From positions 3,325,001 to 3,389,000 of the forward strand of contig NC_088299.1 in NCBI RefSeq assembly GCF_032854445.1: a DNA stretch of 64,000 bases, in the 5' to 3' direction. Position numbers and translations under genes: made by a program. Shown here piece by piece: positions 30,653 to 43,200 of this stretch. The notes below the pieces were generated by a model. That model saw nothing but the letters and a program-made list of their open reading frames with translations, searched no databases and was not told where the DNA came from. Origin of the DNA: Liolophura sinensis. Taxonomy: Eukaryota > Mollusca > Polyplacophora > Chitonida > Chitonidae. Positions within the stretch are counted from its first letter, which is position 1. Each line of letters begins with the position of its first letter.

Positions 30653-33600
30653 TCATTCCACTACAGTTTCTGTGCAGGTTTTAATGTTAGTGTCTAACCA
30701 TATTATGTAAGTTGACCACGATCAGATGTCAAGACATTTACCTGTTGTAATCACTTTATTAAGCCAGCCACATATAAATGAAGCCACCATATATGTCACT
30801 TGTCAGTATCATACAGATGTAACATGTTTGCAAGAATATGTTTCCTTTATGCAAATGATAAAGCCCTCCCCCCTCTACCCCTACCCCCACCCCAACTCTA
30901 TCACAGCCCAATATTAATAGTATGTTTTCTTTAACCTATCTTAATCTTTTGATTAACAGTTCTACTTTTTTAATACATGGTGCTCAGAACTAAGAATCAG
31001 AGATGTGACTGTCTCACAAATTATTCACCCACTTGTTTTATCATTGAAATTCTGGTTCATATACATGTCCTAAGGGCTAGTTCTAACCATAATGAATCAT
31101 GATGTGTGGACATTTGTAAAACAAACAGGCTCATGGATGACCTGGGGCCAGGTATAAATCATACTTCACGTGTGACCCTGGTGTTGTTAAAACCCATGAA
31201 GTAAACTCAGGTTAGCACACCTAACAGTGAATTGACACTTGTCTATAAGTATCTGATCCAAGTTAATGTCACTAGGTAAACTCAGGTAAAAACAACAAAT
31301 AACAGTAAACATTTGATATATATCTCATATCACCCAGGTAAACTCAGCTAAGGACAGAGAATAACAATACACATTTGTCCTTAAGTGTTGCATTCACATT
31401 ACTATTTCATCACTTTATTTTATCTGGGACATGGGATACACTGGAAGAATTGAGAAAGAAATATATATCAGTACATCGTAACCTAATGATATGGGAGTTA
31501 CATATACAAGTTGATCAACATTACAATAGAGGAAAAATCCGATCTGACCTCATTTAGAAATGATGAATGGGCAGACAAGTTTAAACCCATAAAATCTCAA
31601 AGTGGAGTTCATAGTGCAATTTAACTGTGATTTAAAGCTGGTCAAGCTACAATGACCCATTCAGGCCTGCTAGCTTGTCCAGCTAAGACCTACGTGTGTA
31701 CACTGAGGGCATGTATTATCAGTACCTACACTACAGTATGTATAGCAAGTAAAGCACATATAAAAGCACGCTGTAGTCCGAAGTTTAACAGCAGAAGTCA
31801 CTGTATAGCAGATTCCCGTATTATATGAAATGGTAAGTTTCACAATTTTATTTTTTAAATACCATTATTTTCACCGTGAAGAAAATATTCAACCCACAGA
31901 GTATAAACTTTCCTGTACACTGTCACCTTATGTAGCAATTTTGATTTTTAGGTAATATGTTTGATATAATACTAATCTGATCTTCAAATATTGAACTGCC
32001 TACTCATTCAACATTCCATCAAATTTAAGCAGACTTCTCCTTTATTTTCTTCACCATGGACAGCTTATATCCAACACCTAAGCAAACTGATTGATTTATT
32101 TATTTGATTGGTCTTTTACACCGTACTCAAGAATATTCCACTTTTACGACGACGGCCAGCATTATGGTGGGCGGAAACTGGGCAGAGCCCAAGGGAAACC
32201 CACTCCATCCGCAGGTTACTGGCAGACCTTCTCACTAACAGCCGGAGAGGAAGCCACCATGATCTGGACTTGAACTCACAGTGACCGCATTGGTGAGAAG
32301 CTCCTGGGTCATTACGCCCTAAGTAAATTGAACTCTAACACATACATTTACTGTATATACAGTGTAGCTGCACAACGTGGATATTATTTCCTGACGACTT
32401 TGCAATAAATATCACTGTAATTAAAAATTAATCCGTCCTGGGTGAATCAATGTGCATGTAGCTTCGGCTATGAATGAAGTGTCAAGCTTTTTTGATAGTG
32501 GCCTGGTTAGAGACCATCAGCTTCACAGTGACCTTAAATGACCTTCCTCCAAGCAGCGTACTGTACCTGATAATCTGTAATCTACTTACAAGGCTTTACT
32601 GCACTGGGTCAAGAGCAGACCCAATTTTATATTTAGCACAAATTATATTTATCATGAACTTAAAGGTTCAGTTTAAAAGGGTTCTTACACTGGTGTAAAT
32701 GGGGTTATTGTAGGGATACGCATTATAGTGGGGCATACAGCAAAGGGTGTATGTCAGCAAAATTTATTTTATTTACTTGACAAGTGTTTTACGCCGTATT
32801 CAAGAATATTTCACTTAAACGACGACGCCCAGCATCATGGTGGGTGGAAACCGGGCAGACCCCGGGGGAAACCCACGACCATCCGCAGGTTGCTGCAGGC
32901 CTTCAATGTCAGCAAGATGAAAGATAGACACATTTCACAGTGTAACTGCAGCCCAGCAAATACAAGGTACACACATACACAAGCACTTGTCCAGGTGTTG
33001 CAATTTAGTTTTATCGGAATTAACACTAAAGGTAAGTTCGTCATTTCTTAAATGTTCTGAGAATTGCAAAAATTAATATGTACTAGTCACAGAATACCCT
33101 TCTGAACAAAATACATTATTAAAACATAAAGTAAAAGCCCATGCACTCAGTCCTTATCCATACTGCAAATTAATCTAGACACTCACACAACATCCCAACA
33201 AGAATTTTAAAATCACAAAAATTTTATGTATACATGCCATATACCAAACTCAAAAAAAAAAGGGTCTAACCAATGATGGTATGGTGTCTACATTTTTTAG
33301 TACAAATCAATTCATAACCTCAAGCCTCCGTGGCTCACTTGGTTACCGCGCTAGCGTAGTGTAACAACCCAGGAGCCTCTCACCTCTGCAGCTGCTGTGA
33401 GTTCAAATCTAGCTCTTGCTGGTTTCCTCTCTGTCCATAAGTGGGAAGGTGTGCCAGCAACCTGTGGATGGTCATGGGTTTCCTCCGGGCTCTGTCCGGT
33501 TTCCTCCCACAATAATGCTGGTCGCCGTCGTATAAGTGAAACATTCTTGAGTATGGCATAAAACACCAATCAAATAAATAAATAAATATTCGTCTGACGA

Positions 33601-34236
33601 TTGAAGAAATTGGCCTTAATTCTTACAAATTAATCTAAATACATATATACATTTGCTTGTGCAAGAACACCAAGGTCAGGAATCCAAAGCTACACTACAC
33701 AAGGCACAATTCAGTTCTTGGTTTTTAAATAATATTTCTTTCTTAAATGAACATTAATTTTTCAATCCTTTCTTGTTTGAAATACTTACTGTAAATCTTC
33801 AACCTTTTTAACCACTGTAGCACTTTTTTTAGTGGAATTTATGCACACAATTATTATGAAAGTAAGGCTGAAAATAATTTGTGTCATTAAAAATGCAAGC
33901 TTCATAAAACTATGCTAATTACTTTACACCCCATAGTTCTCTCAGAATGTTTCAAAATATTGGTTGCAGAGGTGATGGAAAGAGTTGAAAATTTATGGTA
34001 AATTATGGAAAATCAATTTACACCCTTTTTCAGGTCTGAATTGATGTGACGAAAGTCCTATTAACATTCACTTTTTACACTGAGAAACATCAAAACTCCG
34101 CACCCCAACCCTAAACTTTTCTGACACGAAATTAATCAACATTGTCTGAAATGACCCTATAATATGGCTGAATCAATCAGAATTTAAGCAAAATGCGTCA
34201 CTTGAAAAATACTGAACCTTAGTTAAGTGAAATACA

Positions 34237-34295
<59 letters not shown>

Positions 34296-37200
34296 AAGTC
34301 AGGGAAAAAAAAGCAAGAAATTATTGGCTGTGTATGTCAGTGTAAATTGGTTTCTGGAGTTAATGGTGTATGATCTTGGAGAGATACAAACTGCTTGACA
34401 ACATGCTGAGCTGTTAACACATCTGGTCACAATTACCTTCAATTACTGTCTGAGAAAAGCAACATTTACCCAGAGTAGCAGTCAGAAAACCACCCCCTGG
34501 GTTTATCTTATCATCACCATAAACCCCAGTCTTCCCAAAAATACCTGCACTCTAAACACAAACTGCATGCACACCCGCAGATCTGCAGCATCAAAGACCC
34601 AGCTGTTTCATTGGTGGAAATTTCTCGTTCTTTGATGATCCCATTTATTTTAAGTCAGTAATGTTTTTTGATAAAGTTACAGTTGTGACTATCAGGTTTT
34701 GCCTGGGAAAGTAGGCTGATGTTACATACTACAAGTATGTGTCCAACATGCAAGATAACTAAACTGACAAGCATAGACCAATATCATCTTGCCTTTTAAC
34801 TATCTACATGTACCTGTGTCTTCTGATAAGGTACACACTGATACACGTGCAAAGTCGACATGTAACATTTCTTTTTAGCAAGCCATCATTAATGACCATT
34901 TATACTGCATTATGGTGATATCTTTCCATAAACTTATTTATATATATATATATATCTTCAGAACCCCTTCACTTTGAGCTTTTAAGCTTGTGGAGCTTTA
35001 TTTAGTGTATGTTTATCATTGATCCAGATGCCTACTGAAACCGGATATCCACTGCAAATTATATACAGTTATGCCCCTTTTGCACATAGAACCACTTCAT
35101 TTTTTATATATGCATGTACATGTACCTAGCATTTTGTCCCAGAAGCCTGTATGAAAGCGCATCCCAACAACAAATGAATTTACAGAGTTATGTCCCTTTT
35201 TGTGATCTAGGCCTAAGGGGGTTTTTCATGTTAAAATCACAATTCGAAGGATGTTGAAGTCGAAGAGTTTGAAATAGGATAACCGTGTGCAGTTTGATCA
35301 CTTATAATGACTACACCTGATGGCAGTCTCCTATTCTCTCTGCCAGGATAAGCCTATCTTGAGATTATTACCCTGCTGGTGTTTCGTGAGGTTCTGAAAC
35401 CCCTGTCAGTGTTTTCTTGAGGTTCCGACACCTCTGTTGGTGTTTTCTTGAGGTTCCAAAACCCATGTTGGTGTTTTCTTGAGGTTCCAAAACCCCTGTT
35501 GATGTTTTCTTGAGGTTCTGAAAACCTTTCTGTATAAATCTTCCATACTACAGTTTTGTTTTCATCAATATCCCAAAACTGTATCAGAATGAAAGGAAAC
35601 TGCCTTAAAGTGGATGCCATTCCAAATCACAGTTTTTCCATGGAAACAATTTAAATCTTTATCTCAATGAATTACAGTTACATTTCTCTAATTGCATTCA
35701 TTTATTTAAGTCAAATGTACTTTTGTCTAAGTGGTTAAGTACATGCATAATTCCAAAACAATCTGCAAATTTTGCTAGTTCTTCTGATGCCCAACCCATT
35801 TATTGTAAAACATAAGATTTCATTCATACAGCTAAGTTGTTTATGTATCTTTAAAAGGTGTCTTAAGCTTTGTTTAGCTGGTAGGCTGATTCTTCATGCA
35901 AAAATGTATGTTTCAACAACAGAAGTAATACTTTATTACCTCTTAAAAGGTTTTTGTTGTTGTTGTTTTTTGTTTTTTCTGAATAGCCTTAATCATTTGA
36001 CTGGTTAACGAGCAAGAAGGTCAATACCTTTTCAATAACATGCCTTGACATAGACTTTCCAAATCTTGACTTTCATCTTCATCCCTGAACACTGCACATT
36101 CGTGCATACAGTATAAAGGGGCACACTTAACACAGAGCTCAGACATCTTATTTGGGGTGGCCTTATATGCAGAGGGAAGTCAATACCTTGATTCGCTTCA
36201 AAATCCCAAAATAAATTTTTGGACAATAACCACAGTGTTAAAGTGTTGTGCTAAGCAGGTCATTAGACCCAAACTGGCTGCTGATTTAGAGCAGATACAA
36301 ACATCTGCATGTGTTTGCCCTTTTTTTTACCTGCTGCCAAAGCCTGCATGTGCGTAAACCAAGCCTGAAAACGGACACCCATTTACAAATCTCCTATTTT
36401 CTCATAAACCCCATCCTGCAGGGGTGACAGTTCTGTTTACCCTCCACACAGCCCCAGAAACCTGGAATTTATCTTACTTCCTACACCAGGGGGAGCTGTG
36501 CGCAGCCGGGTTTTTTTATCGCTGTCAGCAGAGAGTGAGAAAACACAAGCTGCATTTTGACTGACCACACCTGCCCGAAGAGCAATATTTACAGAGGGGT
36601 GTATAGAAAGGCTGAAAAACTTTAGAAAATTTCCTGATCACCTTCCCAAATGACCCCAGTGTGTACTTGTGTTTGATGATCAGCTGACTGCTGGGAATCT
36701 AATGGATCCCAGGCTGTGCAGCTATACAGACACTTCACATGTCCTGCAGAATAGCACCTATATTTTATTCCTTTACACCAAACTCTACTACTCTTTTGTG
36801 CTAATACAAAGTTTACAGACAAACATTACAACATACAACATCATGTACAAGGACAAAATATTTTTCATCATACATGCCTAGAATCCTAAAGTACTATTCC
36901 CCTGGGCTCTGTCGCATTTTCTCCCACCATGATGTGAAAATAAGTGAAATATTCTTAAGTATTGCATTTAATACCAATCCAAAAAAATAATATGGTACAC
37001 AGATACATGTATACATGCAGCACTTTGTATGATTATGTGGGTCAGATTGATCTAGAATTTGTATGTGGATAACACAATTATAATTTGCATAGTCTTACAT
37101 GAAGTTTATACTTTGAAGCTATTAATGTAGATCACCTGCCTTCCACCAATATGGCACAGAACTTGAGCTCACTCTGTGGGAGTACGGAAATTTGTGTGTC

Positions 37201-40200
37201 ACATAGTACAGGTGTGACAATATGTGGTACAGCTAGCTTGGCATTACAAGGTGAATGTACACATGTCAGACATTATGAATTACATCTCTTGAATTATTTC
37301 ATGGTGTGATCTTAAGAATTGGTCCTGACATATATAGTAGTGTAATCTGACTGTTTCATTGTGGTAAAAATGTACCACTGAGTAGTACAGACTTGATATT
37401 GTGTGGTACACATTTTGCATTTGCGCTATCATGAAAAAATGGTATTATGGCATTATGTGGTACATGTATCTTGCATTGTGTGGTACAGATCTGGCCTTAG
37501 AAAAAATATCTCTGGCATTATATGCCATGGAAGTGTCCTCATGAATAACAGATCTCATACTAACTATGGTAATTATATTAGGTGTCACTTATTCAATTCA
37601 CTTACAATTCACTTACAAGTAGACATGGTAGAGATATCAACTGTGTGGAACAGATATGGCATTTTGGGGCAGTCATATCTTTAATTATCAGAATAACTAG
37701 CTGACCTGAAATGAGAAAACCCATCAGGCATGTATAGAACAGACCTGGGATAAGCTCTTAATTACCCAAGGACAGATCTATCTCTGAAGGTGGATGTGGC
37801 AATGATGTAAGGTGTTTACCAGTACCAGTATCAATTTCAGAGGCTCCTTTGCTTACATCTGCCGTAGAAAAACAAAACTAAGTACTGGGTTCATGCATTA
37901 TAGAATACTGTTAGATTTTTTACTGGGAACACATCAGGCAAATGTAAATATGGCTGACACGATAGGTCTTTAATTAGTCACAGTTCAAATGACAGTAGAC
38001 TGGTAGGTGATAGGTGGGGTGGGGTGGGATAGTGTTTATGAGGGGGGTGCGGGAATGTACATACAGTGGGGGGTGAGGTACTGGTATATGGTGCTGCAAC
38101 GTGTACCCATAGCACATCAGCATGTGGCCTCTGTGATAGGGGCAAGTGCACAGCATTGCTCCTCTCTGTCTCACATCTATAAGGTAGGCCTGTATCTCAG
38201 AGCTGTCTGGTCAGATATCCTAGCTATACCTCAGCCGCTATAGAGATTCTGTATGCAGTTTAGCAGCAGACCAGGGATGAGGGGAGACGGCCTGTTTGTG
38301 TGTCTGGTAAGGATAGGGCGGGTGAAGCTGCAAGAATAGAAGGACGTGGGACTCTGGGAGACACTGAACAGCTAGTGCGAGGTGCAGAATGGTCCTGCCT
38401 GTTCAGGTGAGAATACTTGTGATCAGAGAACTCCAGATATGCAGGTATGTCAATTGTGATGTCATATAATGGTATCAATTTGGCTGGGCAACTAGAAACG
38501 CATTTCGTCATACAGTACAAATGAATGATAGGTAGCTAGCTAGGCAATTATTATTTACATGTATAATGAGAACAGAAACACTTCGCTTCCATTCCACTAT
38601 AGATTCTGATAACTTCAGCATAGCAATTGACTCGTTGCTGAGATGTTTTTTAAAACACATACATTTGAGGGGAGGGGAGGGGGGTTGAAATGGTGGTATT
38701 GTCATTCTCCTCACTGTAGAATCTGTGTCATTTAAATAAGACAAATTTAATTATTTATTTAAATTATTTCTTGATTGTTTTACTCAATCTTGACCATTTC
38801 AATCCACTTGCACAATGGTAGAAACTGGTGGAAGAAACCAAATTAAACCACCGGCCTCTGGCAATGAACTTACAATTACGCGTTCACATTGTAGATAACA
38901 CACCAGAGCTACATGTATCATGAGGCACATCTAATACAGACTGTAATGTTATATAATCAATACAGGCATTCTCAGAAGACTGCCTGAGCTGTCATCAATT
39001 TATTCATTTATCTGATAGTTTAATGCTGAGCTGTCATTAATAATGTACACTGTACATCCTTGAACACGAATCTTAACAGACTGTACATTATACATTACAC
39101 AATGTGCTACCAAATCAAAATAGGATGCATGTTTGTAAACTGTATACAATGGTTAGAGTTTGGGGTGTTAATCGTGGCTACCACACAGCTGTATGATATG
39201 TTTTGTAATGGATCTGAGTAAATAGCTGTCATATATTACGGAATAGGTGTAATGGATCTGAGTGAATAGCTGTCATATATTACTGAATAGGTATAATGTA
39301 CCTGAGTATAGCTGGCATATATTACTGAAGAGGTGTAATGGATCTGAGTGATTAGCTGGCATATATTACTGAATAAGTGTGATGTGTCTGAGTGAATAGC
39401 TGTCATATATTACTGAATAGGAGTAATGGATCTGAGTGAATGGCTGGCATATATTGCTGAATAGATGTAATGCATCTAAGTGAATAGCTGGCATATAGTA
39501 CTGAATAAGTGTGATGTATCTGAGTGAATACCTGTCATATATTACCGAATAGGAGTAATGGATCTGAGTGAATAGCTGGCATATATTACTGAATAGGAGT
39601 AATGGATCTGAGTGAATGGTTGGCATATATTACTGAATAGATGTAATGCATCTAAGTGAATACCTGGCATATATTACTGAATAAGTGTGATGTATCTGAG
39701 TGAATACCTGTCATATATTACTGCATAGGAGTAATGGATCTGAGTGAATAGCTGGCATATATTACTGAATAGGTGTAATGCATCTAAGTGAATAGCTGGC
39801 ATATATTACTGAATAGGTGTGATGTATCTGAGTGAATACCTGTCATATATTATTGAATAGACGTAATGTACCTGAGTGCATACCCAGCATATATTACTGA
39901 ATAGGTGTAATGGATCTGAGTGAATAGCTGGCATATATTACTGAATAGGTGTAATGGATCTGACTGAATAGCTGTCATATATTACTGGATATGTGTAATG
40001 GATCTGAGTGAATAGCTGTTATATATTACTGGATAGGTGTAATGGATCTGAGCGAATAGCTGTCATACATTACTGAATAGGTGTAATGTATCTCAGTGAA
40101 TAGCTGTCATATATTACTGAACACATGTACTGTACCTGAATATACTCTGCAGCTGTACTGTATTTGGATGTAGGGCTGCCATATACCAGGGTATCTGGGC

Positions 40201-43200
40201 AATTAATGCCTTTGTGTGTACAGCTATAATGCACCTGGGTATTGTACAAGCTTGGGTATATATTTATGTAGATATAATGCATTTGAGTCAATAGATGTAA
40301 TTTATGTGAGTACATAACTGCATGTATTTATTTATTTTACGCCGAACTCAAGAATATTTCACTTATACGACGGCGACCAGCATTATGGTGGGAGGAAACC
40401 GAGCAGAGCAACAACTGCATAAAGTGTATAGCTAAAACGCATTTGGGGGTGTCACTGAAATAGACCTGGGTGTATTATAGTGGTGCATCTGGGCGTGTGG
40501 ATATAATGCATCAGTACATGTGAAGGTCTGGCAGCAACCTACAGATGATCGTGGGCCTCTACCTGGTTTTCCGTCCACCATAATGCTGGCTGCCATCATA
40601 TAAGTGCAATATTCTTGAGTATGACGTAAAACACCAATCAAATAAATAAATAAATGTAATGCATCAGAATGTAGAGCTGTAATATATCTGGGTGTGTAGC
40701 TGTAAAGCACCTGGGTGTGCAGCAGTAATGCATCAGGGTGTGTAGCTACATGCATAATGCATCTGGTTGTGCAGCTATAATACATCTGGATACATCTGGG
40801 TATGTAGCTATAATACATCTGGGTGAGTAGCTATAATGCATCTGGGTGTGTAGCTATAATGCATCTGGGTGTGTAGCTATAATGCATCTGGCTGTGTAGC
40901 TATAATGCATCTGGGTGTGTAGCTATAATGCATCTGGCTGTGTAGCTATAATGCATCTGGGTGTGTAGCTATAATGCATCTGGCTGTGTAGCTATAATGC
41001 ATCATGTAGTATAATGCATTGGAATGTGCACTTGTGCATATCATCAGGTCACCACATGTACAAAATTTACATGTGTAAACAGAGTGAGCCTATCAAAGCA
41101 AAACATAACCACAAGTAAATTGCAATTTTTTGTAGTTGTCTCTTTAGTAGTGTCATAAATAAACAAGACAGCTAACTAAATCTCAGGAGGCAATATGACT
41201 CCATACCAACTAGTGACCACATGCATATAAAATGTAATGTATTTACTGTGTACACCTATATGCCAACAACTGTGCAGATTATTAAAAGCAAACGATACCT
41301 GTCATGATACACATGAACGTACTATTTATTCCAAAACATGTACAAGTATTGAAAATGTCTCAGACATTCTCAGCATTTTGTTTTGTCAGCGGTTATATGG
41401 TAATCGCCTGCAGCTTCTGAAACAGCTGACTTATTTCAAACATGTCCGCTATGTTTAGGCTACTGATACAAATGATGTGGCACTGGCCCTTGTAGCCAGA
41501 TAACAGTAAAGAAAGGGATCTGTGGATGAGGCAGGGGGCATGCAAGTATTCGGTCTAGATGTAGGGAAGTGGGGCTGGGAAATAGGGAATGGTGTCCTTA
41601 GGGGCCATGTACAGATAAAGCATGATTTGTCAGTCATAGACAGGATGCCATTACTATTGTCCATTACTGTTATCAGCTGAAGTTGTCTGAACACAGGGAT
41701 CCCTGCTCCCCACCCCCTCCTCTCACCTCAAGCAACATTGCTGAGATGCAAAAGGGCTGGGTTGTTTAGACAGTTGAAAGTCTTCCCAGTGATGACAGGC
41801 TGAACAGACCAAGGAAAGCCCCAGGGGTCGTATACCTTTGCCCATATCAAAGCTACAGGGGCTGAATGCTTTTACCAATAACTCAGTAAGAAAAGGGTAT
41901 CTGTGATGCATAGAAAATGCAGTCATCTATGATGGTTGGGGTGGGATTGTTGAAACACAGTGAAAACTGAGTTTATATGTATATGATTTATTTATTTATT
42001 TGATGGGAGGAAACCAGGCAAAGCCCAGGGGAAACCCACAACCATCCCCAGGTTGCTGGAAGACCTACCCACGTATGTCTGAAGGGGAAACCAGCATGAG
42101 CTGGACATGAACTCACAATGACCATACTGAAGAGAGGCTCCTGGTTCAAAGTGAGAGTATAAACAACTTTGATATAAAATACTGTATTTGTTTCTTTTTG
42201 ATCTGCGATGGTAAAATAAAGCAACCGTAAAAATGGTCGTTCTGTCAAACGACGGGCAGTCAACTTTTTGACATCTCTTCACATGGACCTCCAATTCTTT
42301 AGCATGGGCCATTCATTTAACACAGAGTCTTGGTGCAAGACGACATGAAAGCCTATATGCAGGTTATCCCAACTAGGGCGAATTTGTGTGCTGAACTCTG
42401 AGGCTGAGCATATATTTGATGTTGAAGACAATTAGTTGCCAAAAATAAAATAGCTTGACCAGTCAGACCGAAGACTATGCATACATTTGTATTATACCCA
42501 GTCTGATGAGTGCACATTAGAAGAAAGTTATATAAAAAAATACCTATAAACAGCAATTAAGAAATGATCAACACTGATCACAGTTTGAGCATTTTTCTTT
42601 CTCTAAATGATCTGCTTTTTTCCATTATTGGAATAAAGAGGATTTTGCCAAAAATCATTTTTATGCCATATGCAAAAATTAGAAAATTTCTCAATGTGTT
42701 AATTCCGATATCAACATAAATACCCAAATACAAAAGTATTTCATCAAATGTTTTGAAATAAGACAACTTATTTCATGTCACTTAGGCTAGATTATCATTT
42801 GTGATGGAAAACCCCAAAATTTCTACTTTCTTTTTTCTGCATGCTTCTGCATGTCACGTTACATCATTAACAGCTGATTGCACATGTCTATTTTAGGTAC
42901 GAAAAAAACCTTCAAGTATATAAAAAAAGAACATTTGCAGAAACCTTTTTCTTTAGCACTTATCACTTTGAAGTAACATCTTTCTGAATTCCTTGCTTGA
43001 TTATTCTGCAAGAAAAACATTCAGAAATAATGTAACCTCACTGGCCATGTGTCTACGTGTTCGCCAGTAATAGGCCGAGCTGATGAAATACGGTATTACA
43101 AACATGGTGTAACCCTAAGACCAAGCCTATAAATCCAACCACAGCTTACTAACATGGCACTAAATATAGAAGACAATTTGTTATAGTCTGGCATAAAAAA

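Larger units (their letters stand above)
33590..39204. other. Gene-free intronic stretch
   Basis: Contains MITE-like copy B, the first 171-bp repeat copy with its (TA)n tail, a 31-bp minisatellite, a SINE-1 fragment and a degenerate region rich in TGTGGTACA (about 37190-37660). No coding signal was found. Confidence 0.5.

Noticed and set aside
40432-40818. 128-codon minus-strand frame
   Set aside because: Made of the 23-bp minisatellite and a SINE-1 fragment.
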